A stretch of 64,000 nucleotides of DNA from JBDRHL01 sp043816955 (GTDB lineage: Bacteria > Planctomycetota > Phycisphaerae > Sedimentisphaerales > CAYZTY01). Where the stretch lies: assembly GCA_043816955.1 (NCBI GenBank), contig JBDRHL010000221.1:5406-69405 (forward strand). Direction: 5' to 3'. This document shows positions 17,149 through 26,464 of this stretch, in pieces. Numbering within the stretch: position 1 is the stretch's first letter; every line of letters starts with the position of its first letter. Below the pieces are notes generated by a model, which did no database searches, was not told where the DNA came from, and saw only the letters and a program-made list of their open reading frames with translations. The position numbers were made by a program, and so were the translations under genes.

Positions 17149-18082
17149 CGAATCTGTAAGAGAAGCATATGGTCAGGCTCTCGTGGAACTCGGCCAAGAG
17201 AATCAGAAAGTTGTTGTACTCGATGCCGACGTTTCCAATTCCACTCGAAGTGTTCTATTTGGAAGGAAATTCCCAGAAAGATTTTTTAACGTTGGAATAG
17301 CAGAAGCGAATATGATGTCAATGGCTGCCGGTATGGCCGCATGCGGGAAAATTCCATTTGCTAATACTTTCAGTTTCCTCGCTGCACTTCGTGCAGCTGA
17401 TTGCGTGAGAAGCCTGATCGCCTACAATAACCTTGATGTGAAGATTGCCGGCGCATATTCCGGCTTGTCTGATTCAAAGGACGGACCAAGCCATCAGTCA
17501 ATATGCGATATTGCCATAATGAGAAGCCTGCCTAATATGACAGTTGTCGTTGTCGCTGATGCTTACGAAACAAAAATTGCAGTCAAAAAAGTGGCCGATT
17601 ATAAAGGCCCCGTTTTCCTAAGGCTCAGCCGTGCAGAACTGCCCGTTATCTTCGATCAGAAACATAAATTCGAGATCGGCAAGGGTAATTTGCTTAAGCA
17701 AGGCAAAGATGTTTCTATCATAGCTGTCGGCTATATGGTTCATAAGTCGCTCGAAGCTGCAAAAATACTCGCCGACAAAGGTGCCGATGCCGAGGTAATT
17801 GAAATCCATACGATAAAGCCAATCGATAAAGATATTATTATAAAGTCAGCGAAAAAGACAGCCGCAGTTGTCACAGCAGAGGAACATAGTGTTATTGGAG
17901 GACTCGGATCTGCTGTTGCCGAAGTGCTCGTAAATTCAAATCCCACCAGAATTGAATTTATAGGAATCAAAGACACTTTTGCCGAATCCGGCGAGTATGA
18001 GCCGTTACTCTCAAAATATGGCCTTGATGCTTCATCTATAGCCAAGGCAAGTCTTAATGCAATGAGTCAGGAAAGGAAATAG
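17141..18082 (+). CDS. Transketolase, C-terminal (pyrimidine-binding) subunit
   Basis: The C-terminal half, about 313 residues: VVVLDADVSNSTRS, RFFNVGIAEANMMSMAAGMA with the catalytic glutamate that activates ThDP, PFANTFSFLAALRA, and a transketolase C domain with TAEEHSVIGGLGSAVAE. ATG at 17141 is chosen over the TTG one codon earlier because ttggag lies at a usable distance upstream. The start lies within the end of the N-terminal subunit gene (ATGCGTAG overlap), which points to coupled translation and a heterotetramer. Confidence 0.9.
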   Translation: MRSESVREAYGQALVELGQENQKVVVLDADVSNSTRSVLFGRKFPERFFNVGIAEANMMSMAAGMAACGKIPFANTFSFLAALRAADCVRSLIAYNNLDVKIAGAYSGLSDSKDGPSHQSICDIAIMRSLPNMTVVVVADAYETKIAVKKVADYKGPVFLRLSRAELPVIFDQKHKFEIGKGNLLKQGKDVSIIAVGYMVHKSLEAAKILADKGADAEVIEIHTIKPIDKDIIIKSAKKTAAVVTAEEHSVIGGLGSAVAEVLVNSNPTRIEFIGIKDTFAESGEYEPLLSKYGLDASSIAKASLNAMSQERK

Positions 18083-18088
18083 TTTTAG

Positions 18089-19144
18089 ATGAACTCAAGA
18101 GAACGCATACTCACTGCACTTAAACACGGCATACCTGATTGCGTGCCATATATGTATTCTTTTATTGATACTCAGTTACAGGAGCAGATTGTCGGCCATT
18201 CCCTCGATACTTATCTTTGGGATTTGAATATTGACCCGGGTATAATTGTAAAAGACAATCAGTTTCCTGAGTACAAACTTAATTATGCGATTCATCCCGA
18301 AACAGCCCGAAAGCTGGGTCTTGATGCAATAGGAATTCGTTTTCCTGCACATCTTTTCTGCGTAACAAGATATGGGCGTGGAGGACATTCTGTTGAACGC
18401 GGATTGTTGAATTCGCATGATTCCATCAAAAAAATGCGATTGCCAGATGTTGATGATGAGCGGATTTACAGCGAGGCAAAGGATTTTACAAAAAAGTTCC
18501 ATGGTGAATTTGCAATATTCGCGAACATACGCCTTGGCGCTTCTTCCACACTGATGAGCATGGGATATGACAATTTTTCGTTTCTACTTCACGATGATAT
18601 CTCTTTGGTCTATGAGGTGGTTGACAAATACACAAACTGGATGGCCAAGATGACAAAAAATCTCAGTGAGCTTGGCTTCGATTTTATGTGGGCATTTGAC
18701 GACATTGCCTGCAATACAGGCCCGATGTTTTCAATAGATACATGGAATGATGTGTTTGTGCCCAGACTTAAAAAAGCAGCGGATAATATAAAATGCCCAT
18801 GGATATACCACAGTGACGGCAATTTGCTGCCTATTCTTGACTACATGCTGCCATTGGGAATGAGCGCTTTGCATCCGCTTGAGCCGGGAGTGATGGACCT
18901 AGATTTGCTAAAAGCTCAGTATGGAAAGAAGCTCTGCTTGGTCGGCAATATTGATATTGATTATACATTAAGCCAGGCTCCAGTCGAAGAGGTTGCCCCC
19001 GTCGTTAAGGAGCGAATCGAGCAGCTTGGGCCAAATGGCGGATATATAATAGCTGACTCCAACAGCGTTCCTTATTTCTGCAAAGCAGAGAATATCCTGG
19101 CTATGAGCCAAGCAGTTAAAAAGTATAGAAATATCTATTCGTGA
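18089..19144 (+). CDS. Uroporphyrinogen decarboxylase (URO-D) family protein
   Basis: This 351-residue TIM-barrel protein resembles URO-D and corrinoid methyltransferases. Features are NSRERILTALKHGIPDCVPYM at the start, FMWAFDDIACNTGPMFS, PWIYHSDGNLLPILDYML, ALHPLEPGVMDLDLLK and LVGNIDIDYTLSQAP. It ends with the PNGGYIIADSNSVP segment. The N-terminal arginines of haem-pathway URO-D are not evident, so haem synthesis is unlikely; close relatives abound in planctomycete sugar operons with unknown function, and a methyl-transfer role is possible. aggaaagga lies before the start. It is 6 bp from the next gene. Confidence 0.8.
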   Translation: MNSRERILTALKHGIPDCVPYMYSFIDTQLQEQIVGHSLDTYLWDLNIDPGIIVKDNQFPEYKLNYAIHPETARKLGLDAIGIRFPAHLFCVTRYGRGGHSVERGLLNSHDSIKKMRLPDVDDERIYSEAKDFTKKFHGEFAIFANIRLGASSTLMSMGYDNFSFLLHDDISLVYEVVDKYTNWMAKMTKNLSELGFDFMWAFDDIACNTGPMFSIDTWNDVFVPRLKKAADNIKCPWIYHSDGNLLPILDYMLPLGMSALHPLEPGVMDLDLLKAQYGKKLCLVGNIDIDYTLSQAPVEEVAPVVKERIEQLGPNGGYIIADSNSVPYFCKAENILAMSQAVKKYRNIYS

Positions 19145-19150
19145 GGTATT

Positions 19151-20545
19151 ATGTTTAAGACAGGGCTATTGGTATTTTCCGAGAGCAGGATACGCGAGGA
19201 AGTTTATAAACAGAGAAAGCCTTTACAAGATCAAGAAACAAAACGGTTTATCGATATGTTGCAAGGCAAAGTCGATTTCTATATTCCTTCATGTGCTGAA
19301 ATTCGGGGCAAAAGAGACATTAAGCAGGCTTGCAGAGAATTAGATGCTGCAGGTGTCACCTCTGTAGTTCTTTACATCCCCATTTTTGTCTCACCGGTGC
19401 TTGTCTCCCACGCTGCCAGATTGCTGACTAAGCCTTTTATTGTAGTGGGTAATTGCACAAAAGGCGCATTCAGCCAGACCGCTTTGCTTGCTGCCGCAGG
19501 AGCGATTGACCAGATCGGAATAAAATATAAAAGGCTTTCAGGCGACATTACTGATGATTCAGTTGTTGACCAATTACTGAACTATATAAAAGCTCTGAAT
19601 TCTGCCGCCGAACTTAAGGGGATGACATTTGGCTGTCTTGGTGGCCGAAGTCTTGGAATCAGTACTGGCACTGCTGACCCTGCGCAGTGGGAAAGAATAT
19701 TCGGCGTTGATATTGAACATATCGACCAGTTGGAAATTGTAAAAAGAGCCGAAAATGTCTGCCAGGTTGAAGTGGAATCTATTAAGCGGTGGATAGTTGC
19801 TAATTATGGAGGAATTTTTTACCAGGAAGGACGCTTTGGTGATCAACAACTCGAAAAAGCCATTCGAAGCTATCTTGCGGTAAAGGAAATAATAAATCAT
19901 TATGAGTTGGATTTCGTTGGAATAAAATGTCAGCCGGATTTGAGTAACAATTTCGTGGTTCAGTGCCTCGCCGTCCAGATGCTGAATGACCCTTATGACG
20001 CATCTGGCCCAAAGGAACCGATTGTCTGTTCTTGCGAAGCTGATCACGACGGCGCTTTGACGATGCAGATTCTGAAACTTTTGTCAGGCGGAAAACCAAC
20101 TGCCTTACAGGATATATTTGTTGTTAACGATTCGGAAATGGTGTTGGCCAACTGCGGCTCAATGGCTTCTTGTTTTTCATGTTTGTCAAATGATTATGCA
20201 GTAAACCTTAAAGATGTCTATCTGCAACCACATGGTTTGGGCGATGCAGGAGGACCAGCGGTACAGTTTGTTTGTGCCGAAAGTGTCTTTACCTATGCCA
20301 GACTCTTCAGGGTATGCGGTCAGTACAGGATGATAATTTTCAAAGGTACAACGGTAAAAAAGACACGCGAGTCACTTAAAGAATACTCATGGTATAGACC
20401 GACATCATTTGTTAATGTTCAGATCGATAGCAAGCAGCTTATTAGTGAATTAGGATCAAATCATATTCATTGTGTTCAGGGTGATTATGTTCGTGATCTT
20501 GCAGAATTGTGTCAATACTTGGAAATAGAATATACAGTTTACTGA
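19151..20545 (+). CDS. L-fucose/L-arabinose isomerase family protein
   Basis: The 464-residue protein aligns by eye with the fucose/arabinose isomerase superfamily. An N-terminal alpha/beta region (KVDFYIPSCAEIRGKRDI) leads to a middle domain with GIKCQPDLSNNF, and the stretch CSCEADHDGALTMQILKLLSGG is the classic metal-site region (glutamate and aspartate). LQPHGLGDAGG and a C-terminal barrel follow. The reaction is probably aldose-ketose isomerisation of a deoxy- or pentose sugar. gaggt just before the ATG is the ribosome-binding site. It supplies a ketose that the downstream aldolase/transketolase steps could use (inference). Confidence 0.75.
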   Translation: MFKTGLLVFSESRIREEVYKQRKPLQDQETKRFIDMLQGKVDFYIPSCAEIRGKRDIKQACRELDAAGVTSVVLYIPIFVSPVLVSHAARLLTKPFIVVGNCTKGAFSQTALLAAAGAIDQIGIKYKRLSGDITDDSVVDQLLNYIKALNSAAELKGMTFGCLGGRSLGISTGTADPAQWERIFGVDIEHIDQLEIVKRAENVCQVEVESIKRWIVANYGGIFYQEGRFGDQQLEKAIRSYLAVKEIINHYELDFVGIKCQPDLSNNFVVQCLAVQMLNDPYDASGPKEPIVCSCEADHDGALTMQILKLLSGGKPTALQDIFVVNDSEMVLANCGSMASCFSCLSNDYAVNLKDVYLQPHGLGDAGGPAVQFVCAESVFTYARLFRVCGQYRMIIFKGTTVKKTRESLKEYSWYRPTSFVNVQIDSKQLISELGSNHIHCVQGDYVRDLAELCQYLEIEYTVY

Positions 20546-20564
20546 CAAAAGGAGCGGTGCATTT

Positions 20565-21476
20565 ATGAATGAACCGATGCGAAACTACATGAAGGTTGGA
20601 ATAATTCATTTTATGATTTTTCCTGAAACAATAAAAGGGGAAGGGCCTATTCTCGAAACACTGAAAAAGATCGCGGTGGATGAGTATTTTGACACCGTGG
20701 AAATAACCTGGATAAAAGACTCTGTGATAAGAAATCAGGCAAGGAAGATGCTTGAAACCGCGCATATGACCATAGCTTATGGAGCACAACCGCGCCTTCT
20801 TACTACAGGGCAGAACCTCAATAGTATTAACGAGAAGAAAAGAAAAGAAGCTGTTGCTAATGTTATGGAGGGAATCGACGAGGCTTATGAGATTGGCGCT
20901 GTCGGCTGTACCTTTCTCAGTGGAAGGTACGAATTAGATACGCAGGAAAAGGCCTATAATTCCCTTGTGAAGTCCACAAGGGAATTGTGTGACTATGCAA
21001 AATCAAAAGGAAAACTAAAAATTATCCATGAGATATTTGATTCTAATGTTGACAAGAAAAGTCTCATAGGGCCAGTTGATCTTGCAAAAAAATACGCAGA
21101 GGAAATATGTGAAAGCTATGATAATTTTGGATTGATGGTTGATCTTAGTCATCTCCCTCTGTTGAGAGAGACACCCGAACAAGCAATCCTCCCGATTAAA
21201 GATTTTCTTGCTCACGCCCATATTGGAAACTGTGTGGTTCAGTCACCATCAATGCCTGCCTATGGAGATATGCATCCGCGATTCGGATTTCCTGGCGGAG
21301 AAAACGACATCGAAGAACTTGTGAGATTCTTAAAAGTGCTTCTTGATATTGGTTTCCTAAATGACAGAAACCCGCCGATCGTAAGCTTCGAAGTTAAGCC
21401 TTTTGCTGACGAGGACTCGGATTTGGTTATCATTAATGCTAAACGAGTATTGAATGCCGCTTGGGCAAAACTGTAA
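20565..21476 (+). CDS. Sugar phosphate isomerase/epimerase (xylose-isomerase-like TIM barrel)
   Basis: 303 residues of the AP-endonuclease-2/xylose-isomerase-like barrel. Probable metal ligands are in KIIHEIFDSN (Glu), LMVDLSHLPL (Asp/His), FLAHAHIGNC (His) and IVSFEVKPFAD (Glu). aaaaggag lies about 10 nt before the ATG. Enzymes of this group epimerise or isomerise free or phosphorylated sugars and inosoles. It sits 19 bp after the isomerase-like gene, within the same run of genes. Confidence 0.8.
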   Translation: MNEPMRNYMKVGIIHFMIFPETIKGEGPILETLKKIAVDEYFDTVEITWIKDSVIRNQARKMLETAHMTIAYGAQPRLLTTGQNLNSINEKKRKEAVANVMEGIDEAYEIGAVGCTFLSGRYELDTQEKAYNSLVKSTRELCDYAKSKGKLKIIHEIFDSNVDKKSLIGPVDLAKKYAEEICESYDNFGLMVDLSHLPLLRETPEQAILPIKDFLAHAHIGNCVVQSPSMPAYGDMHPRFGFPGGENDIEELVRFLKVLLDIGFLNDRNPPIVSFEVKPFADEDSDLVIINAKRVLNAAWAKL

Positions 21477-21515
21477 TTGAAAAATCATCTTGATAAATCT
21501 AATGAGGATAACAAT

Positions 21516-22505
21516 ATGAATACGGATAATCCGAATGTGTATGTAACAAGAATACTTCCGGAAAAAGCGATTAATTTGCTTAAGAAAACGTGTAATGTTG
21601 AAATTAATCCCGATGATAGAATGCTGGCTAGAAAAGAATTGCTCCAGAAAGTAAAAGGCAAAGATGCTGTATTGTGCCTTCTTACCGATAAAATTGACGA
21701 TGAGGTTTTTGCAGCAGCAGGACCGAAATGCAGGATATTTGCAAACTATGCTGTGGGCTATAACAATGTCGATGTTCAAGCTGCAACAAAAAGAAAAATT
21801 GTGGTTACAAATACTCCAGGAGTCCTCACTGATGCTACCGCTGATTTGGCCTGGACACTTTTGTTTGCGGTATCGAGAAGAGTTGTTGAGGCTGACAGGT
21901 TTACAAGACAGGGGAAATTTACAGGTTGGGAGCCGATGATGTTTCTTGGACGTGATATCACCGGCAAAACGCTTGGAGTTATAGGAGCTGGAAGAATAGG
22001 CGCAAATTTCGCTAAAAAAGCCGTCGGCTTCAACATGAAAATACTATACAGCGACCTTGCTCCAAATAAAGATTTTGAAAAAGATACAGGTGCTATGCTT
22101 GTAAAAAGAGATGAACTTCTCCAAAGGTCTGATTTCGTATCAATACATGTGCCGCTGATGCCGGAAACAGAGCATTTAATAGGAGAACGCGAATTGTCCT
22201 TAATGAAAAAAACTGCTGTTTTGATCAATACTTCACGTGGCCCAGTAATGGACGAAAAAGCTTTGGTCAAGGCACTCAGAACAAAAACAATATGGGGGGT
22301 AGGACTGGATGTGTATGAAAATGAGCCTGCTATTGAGCCAGGATTGGCTGAATTAGAAAATGTTGTAATTCTACCTCATATTGCCAGCGCTACCATTGAA
22401 ACTCGTACAAATATGGGTCTTATCGCCGTAAAGAACATAATTGCAGTGATGAATAATCAGATGCCGCCAAATTGTGTTAATCCGGAGGTCTTTAATGCAA
22501 AGTGA
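21516..22505 (+). CDS. D-isomer-specific 2-hydroxyacid dehydrogenase (glyoxylate/hydroxypyruvate reductase-like)
   Basis: About 329 residues. NAD-binding motif LGVIGAGRIGANFAKKA; catalytic residues appear in NTSRGPVMDE (Arg), YENEPAIEP (Glu) and ILPHIASAT (His). FANYAVGYNNVDVQAATKRKI is the family's substrate-domain signature. The frame runs back to a TTG at 21477, but the ATG at 21516 has aatgagg(ata) as ribosome-binding site and matches the usual family N-terminus, so it is preferred. It reduces a 2-keto acid such as glyoxylate or hydroxypyruvate and may dispose of the short product of the aldolase step (inference). Overlaps the next gene by 11 bp. Confidence 0.85.
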   Translation: MNTDNPNVYVTRILPEKAINLLKKTCNVEINPDDRMLARKELLQKVKGKDAVLCLLTDKIDDEVFAAAGPKCRIFANYAVGYNNVDVQAATKRKIVVTNTPGVLTDATADLAWTLLFAVSRRVVEADRFTRQGKFTGWEPMMFLGRDITGKTLGVIGAGRIGANFAKKAVGFNMKILYSDLAPNKDFEKDTGAMLVKRDELLQRSDFVSIHVPLMPETEHLIGERELSLMKKTAVLINTSRGPVMDEKALVKALRTKTIWGVGLDVYENEPAIEPGLAELENVVILPHIASATIETRTNMGLIAVKNIIAVMNNQMPPNCVNPEVFNAK

Positions 22506-23565
22506 TCTGCAGATTTTTCTCGATACAACAGAGCATCGTAAGCCGGAGCGAATTTTGTATTATTTTACTTTAACGGATGATATTGGCCGTCGAATTACCG
22601 ATTACCTCAAAGGGGCAGACTTTAAGCAGCATTATAATCTGTTTATTCCTTATGATATTTATCCTCAGCGACCAAGCAATGTTGTGCCTCCGGACTACTC
22701 ACGATATTGGGAAAATGAACATCTGTCTCCGGCTACAAGGATAAATTCGATAGGCGTTGCTGAAGTGCCTGGTGACTTTTATCATTTTTGGCGGTATCTT
22801 TCGCCTCTTAGTAAAGCGAATAGTCTGAGAGATATTGAGAAGTATCCTATCGAGGATATGAGTACCTGGGACATGTCGTATATGTCTGAAACTGTCGAAC
22901 GTGCGCATGCTCAGGGACAGACTGTTCGTGGCTGGGTGGGCCATATATATGAAAATGCCTGGCAGATTCGCGGATACGAGCAATTTTTGATGGATATGAT
23001 TGAGCGGCCGTCATGGGCTCAGTGTCTGCTTGACAAACTTGCTGAGCAATGTCTTGTCAGGGCCAAAGCATATGCTAAAGCTGATGTTGATTGGATTCAG
23101 TGCGGCGATGATGTAGCTAATCAGAATACTCTAATGTTTTCTCCATTATTATGGGAAAAAATGATTTACTCAAAATGGAAAGAAATCTGGCATAATGTAA
23201 AACTGATAAACAAAAATGCTCGGATTTGGTATCACAGCGACGGCAATATTATTGATATAATTGGAAAGCTTGTGGATGCCGGGGTTAATATATTAAATCC
23301 GCTACAGCCTGAATGTCTTGATATTGATTCCGTTTATAGATCATATGGAAGGCATCTGACGTTTGACGGATGTATTGGTACTCAGACCACCATGCCTTTG
23401 GGTACACCTGATGATGTTCGGGCCAGAGTGAGAGAAGTAATAAAAAAATATGGACAAAACGGCGGACTTATACTATCGCCTACTCACATTCTTGAGCCCG
23501 AGGTCCCAATAGAAAATATAGAAGCGTTCGTCAATGCCTGCAAAGATTTTGCAAAGGGGCTATAA
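22495..23565 (+). CDS. Uroporphyrinogen decarboxylase (URO-D) family protein, second copy
   Basis: About 356 residues, a distant paralogue of the URO-D protein at 18089. Shared landmarks are DWIQCGDDVANQNTLMFSP, RIWYHSDGNIIDIIGKLVDAGVNILNPLQPE and YGRHLTFDGCIGTQTTMP; the end has NGGLILSPTHILEPEVP. The ATG at 22495 follows ccggaggtcttta, an excellent ribosome-binding site, and is preferred over an upstream ATG at 22474. The start lies inside the dehydrogenase gene. Its chemistry is unknown; no corrinoid-binding protein is nearby, which weakens a methyltransferase reading. Confidence 0.8.
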   Translation: MQSDLQIFLDTTEHRKPERILYYFTLTDDIGRRITDYLKGADFKQHYNLFIPYDIYPQRPSNVVPPDYSRYWENEHLSPATRINSIGVAEVPGDFYHFWRYLSPLSKANSLRDIEKYPIEDMSTWDMSYMSETVERAHAQGQTVRGWVGHIYENAWQIRGYEQFLMDMIERPSWAQCLLDKLAEQCLVRAKAYAKADVDWIQCGDDVANQNTLMFSPLLWEKMIYSKWKEIWHNVKLINKNARIWYHSDGNIIDIIGKLVDAGVNILNPLQPECLDIDSVYRSYGRHLTFDGCIGTQTTMPLGTPDDVRARVREVIKKYGQNGGLILSPTHILEPEVPIENIEAFVNACKDFAKGL

Positions 23566-23573
23566 TACTCAAC

Positions 23574-24155
23574 TCACTGCGAAAACCTTAAGTTGGATGA
23601 AATTTGATGTTGCCACAAAACTTTACGCAAGGCAGACAACATATCCACAAAGGATGGATGCCGTTTCGGAGGCAACTTGTAAATAGCTGCGTCTCTGCGA
23701 ATCCGACTGACCAGATTCACTGCTTCCGGCAACGTCTGAACAACCTGATGTTTGGCGTATTGACCATCACTCGAAACTCGCAATTGCACCTCTGGAAGGG
23801 CTTCTACGGCTATTTAAATCATTTCGCCAGCCAGCTCCTGACGTGTGCGAAAGATATCTTCGCTCTTGCGATCCGACCGTTTTCGGTACAATGCGAAAAC
23901 CGTAGGAAGAACCCTTCGAATCATCGGCCACTGTGGCAACCTTATCGTAATTGCTCCGACAAACCAGTTGTGAGCCCAGTGTTTGTCCGCCAGATTGCCC
24001 AATGTACGAAATATCCCCGTTATTGTAGTAGGCCCACGTTTGAGGATCCAGCCAAGCATTATCTGCTGCCAGATTCCGGCTGCAGGGTCGGTGAATATAT
24101 ACGAAAGTTGAAGAATAATATTCTTCCATACCGATACAAGAGATATAGTGTCCAT
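23574..24155 (-). pseudogene. Transposase remnant (internal deletion, premature stop)
   Basis: Read on the minus strand, one frame gives MLGWILKRGPTTITGIFR and NLADKHWAH, then NWFVGAITIRLPQWPM, LYRKRSD, a stop codon at 23814-23816, and in the same frame ALPEVQLRVSSDGQYAKHQ and VNLVSRIRRDAAIYKLPPKR. These match the order of a planctomycete DDE transposase family, but the segment with the first catalytic aspartate is missing between HWAH and NWFVG, the frame is broken, and the C-terminal third is absent. This is a decayed element of a different kind from the IS at 4279. The + strand frame over it is a shadow. Bases 24156-24321 hold nothing recognisable. Confidence 0.75.
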
Positions 24156-24321
24156 GCCGACCTCCCGATAAATTGTTTATGTTTTCACAATACATATATC
24201 GGGTTGTCGGTATCTTATTTATCAATTCTATATCTTCAAATTTTGGTTAAAGTTCACCAAAATACAGCACAGGAAATTCTTAATACCAAAGGCTTCGAGT
24301 CTTGTTAAATTCAGAGAAAAT

Positions 24322-26247
24322 ATGTATGAACAATCAGTGACAAGGTTTAGTTTGGTACAAAAAGGTCAGCCGACGAGTCTAATAATTGTACCTGATAATG
24401 CATTTGAATCAGTTCAGCAAGCTGCAAAAGAATTACAATATCACATTAAACAGGCATCAGGGGCTGAACTTGAGATCATATCCGAAAGCAACATAAAAGC
24501 AACCTGCTTGAATAAGATTTTTCTTGGTAATTGCACCGAACTTCAAAAAAAAGGAATTTCAACAGGGAAATTTGCTCGGAATGGTTTTCTAATCAAGAAA
24601 GATTGTAGAAATCTGTTCATGGCGGGTAATGACACTGCCGGCAACTGGCTGGATGGCAAAACGAGCGTTGGGACCCTGTTTGCTGTCTATGAATTTCTGG
24701 ATCAGAAAATTGGTGTTAGATGGTTATGGCCGGGCAAATCGGGAGAAGTAATACCGCAAATACTTGATATTGATATCGAAGACCTTGACATACTTGTTAC
24801 GCTGCCTATTCTGCATTCTCATTGGCGAACCGACTCAAAATGGCTTATAGGCAATGAAGGATGGCATAATCTTGAAATCCGTAATCAATTTTTTCATGAC
24901 CAGCAGGTCTGGCTGCGGCGACATCGTTTTGGGTCTGCGCTAAATTGTCCCCATGCATTTACAGAATACTGGCGGCGTTTTGGCGGCATTCATCCCGAGT
25001 ATTTTAATATGCTTCCAGACGGAACACGTCGCCCCGACCCGCTTTATTTCGATGGCGCAGGGGATATAGTAAGTATGTGTGCTGCCGAGCCGGTTTTGTG
25101 GAAACAAATTGTAGAGGATTGGAAATCAAAACGAACCGAGGACAATCCCTACCTAAACGCAAATGAAAATGATACATTTGGTAAGTGTGTCGACCGAAAG
25201 TGTATGGCCTGGGATGTGCAAGGTCCCGGCTTGACCATTCCGTGGAATAAAAGATTTGAATATGCCAAGAAAGCTTTTGAAAACGGCGAAGATAACTGGC
25301 ACCGACATCTTGGGTCGCTTTCAGACCGATATGCAAAATATTATCTTGCTGTGCAGAAATTAGCCGAAGAAATTGATCCTGAAGCGGTTGTAATCGGGTT
25401 GATTTACGCAAATTATTCAGAGCCTCCGATTGAAACTAAGTTAAACGAAAGAATCATTCTTAGATTCTGCCCATCGATTATGTTTCCGTGGACAAAAAAG
25501 AAAGAGCAGATGTTTTATGAATACTGGAGCAAATGGTCTGCTACCGGAGCAAGATTGTTTTTGCGCCCGAATTACACAATGGATGGCCATTGCTTTCCGA
25601 TTTTTTATGCCCGCAAGTATAGTAAGGCATTTTCCTACGCAATGGAACATGGTATGATTGCCACAGATTACGATTCGCTCACGGGCCAATATTCAACTCA
25701 AGGCCCTTCGCTTTATATGGTGGCAAGGAACAACCGCTATGGCCTGAGAAGTTCGGAGCATATACTTGAAGAATTCTATGATGCCTTTGGCCCGGCCAAA
25801 GACGCGGCCAGGAAATACTTTGAATTCTGGGAACAGGTCTCTGATAACGTTACCGATGAAATGCTCAGCAATTCTGAAGTTAAAGAGAATACGCCTGAAG
25901 GCGGGCATTGGTCAAGGTTCTACATGGTGGCAAATAGAATTTTTACCTCTGAAGTTATGAATAAAGGTTTTCTCATTATAGAACAGGCGAAAAATATTGT
26001 TGAAGGTGCAGATATTATTTATCGGGAGCGTGTGGCTTTTTTGGAAAAAGGGTTAAAGAATGCCAAGCTAACCCTTGATATGCAAGCAGCTCGAAGCAAA
26101 GGTGAGCAAACAGGTGATATGACTGAATACAACAGGACTGCTAAAGAACTAAATGATTATAGAAGCAGAGCTGAAGGTGATTACATTGCGAATATGGGTT
26201 ATCTTGCCTGGGCTGAAAAACGGAAATTCAGCTGGATGATAGTGTAG
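24322..26247 (+). CDS. DUF4838 domain protein with glycosidase-like N-terminal domain
   Basis: 641 residues. Residues about 10-150 resemble the small alpha/beta domain found before GH20 and alpha-glucuronidase barrels (LIIVPDNAFESVQQAAKELQ, IFLGNC, GTLFAVYEFLDQKIGVRWLWPG). The central part (EYFNMLPDGTRRPDP, CAAEPVLWKQIVEDW, VIGLIYANYSEPP, CPSIMFPWTKKKEQM) matches the DUF4838 pattern common in planctomycete and lentisphaeral polysaccharide clusters. The C-terminal part is helical. Likely a glycosidase-like protein of unknown specificity. It has no visible signal peptide. It is separated from the operon by the transposase remnant, so it may be a distinct unit; only a weak agagaaa precedes the ATG. 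Confidence 0.65.
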   Translation: MYEQSVTRFSLVQKGQPTSLIIVPDNAFESVQQAAKELQYHIKQASGAELEIISESNIKATCLNKIFLGNCTELQKKGISTGKFARNGFLIKKDCRNLFMAGNDTAGNWLDGKTSVGTLFAVYEFLDQKIGVRWLWPGKSGEVIPQILDIDIEDLDILVTLPILHSHWRTDSKWLIGNEGWHNLEIRNQFFHDQQVWLRRHRFGSALNCPHAFTEYWRRFGGIHPEYFNMLPDGTRRPDPLYFDGAGDIVSMCAAEPVLWKQIVEDWKSKRTEDNPYLNANENDTFGKCVDRKCMAWDVQGPGLTIPWNKRFEYAKKAFENGEDNWHRHLGSLSDRYAKYYLAVQKLAEEIDPEAVVIGLIYANYSEPPIETKLNERIILRFCPSIMFPWTKKKEQMFYEYWSKWSATGARLFLRPNYTMDGHCFPIFYARKYSKAFSYAMEHGMIATDYDSLTGQYSTQGPSLYMVARNNRYGLRSSEHILEEFYDAFGPAKDAARKYFEFWEQVSDNVTDEMLSNSEVKENTPEGGHWSRFYMVANRIFTSEVMNKGFLIIEQAKNIVEGADIIYRERVAFLEKGLKNAKLTLDMQAARSKGEQTGDMTEYNRTAKELNDYRSRAEGDYIANMGYLAWAEKRKFSWMIV

Positions 26248-26294
26248 AAAGAGGTCGCAGGTTCATATCGGGGTAAAAACATCGGCGCAAAAAG

Positions 26295-26325
26295 AGATAA
26301 CTTCCTGTCAGACAAGAAGTTATCT
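26295..26325 (-). terminator. Intrinsic terminator after tRNA-fMet
   Basis: agataacttc (26295-26304) and gaagttatct (26316-26325) form a perfect 10-bp stem. Read on the minus strand, the hairpin is followed by CTTTTTG, a classic T run, placing transcription termination just after the initiator tRNA. It lies between the converging DUF4838 gene and the long minus-strand block. Confidence 0.75.
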
Positions 26326-26336
26326 CCAGAATTCTA

Positions 26337-26410
<74 letters not shown>

Positions 26411-26464
26411 GCTAAGTATTTTACATTAAAATAACACAAACATATTTTGCTTTCAATAACCCCT

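Noticed and set aside
23604..24308. 234-codon + strand frame
   Set aside because: Antisense to the transposase remnant, which has recognisable motifs on the minus strand.
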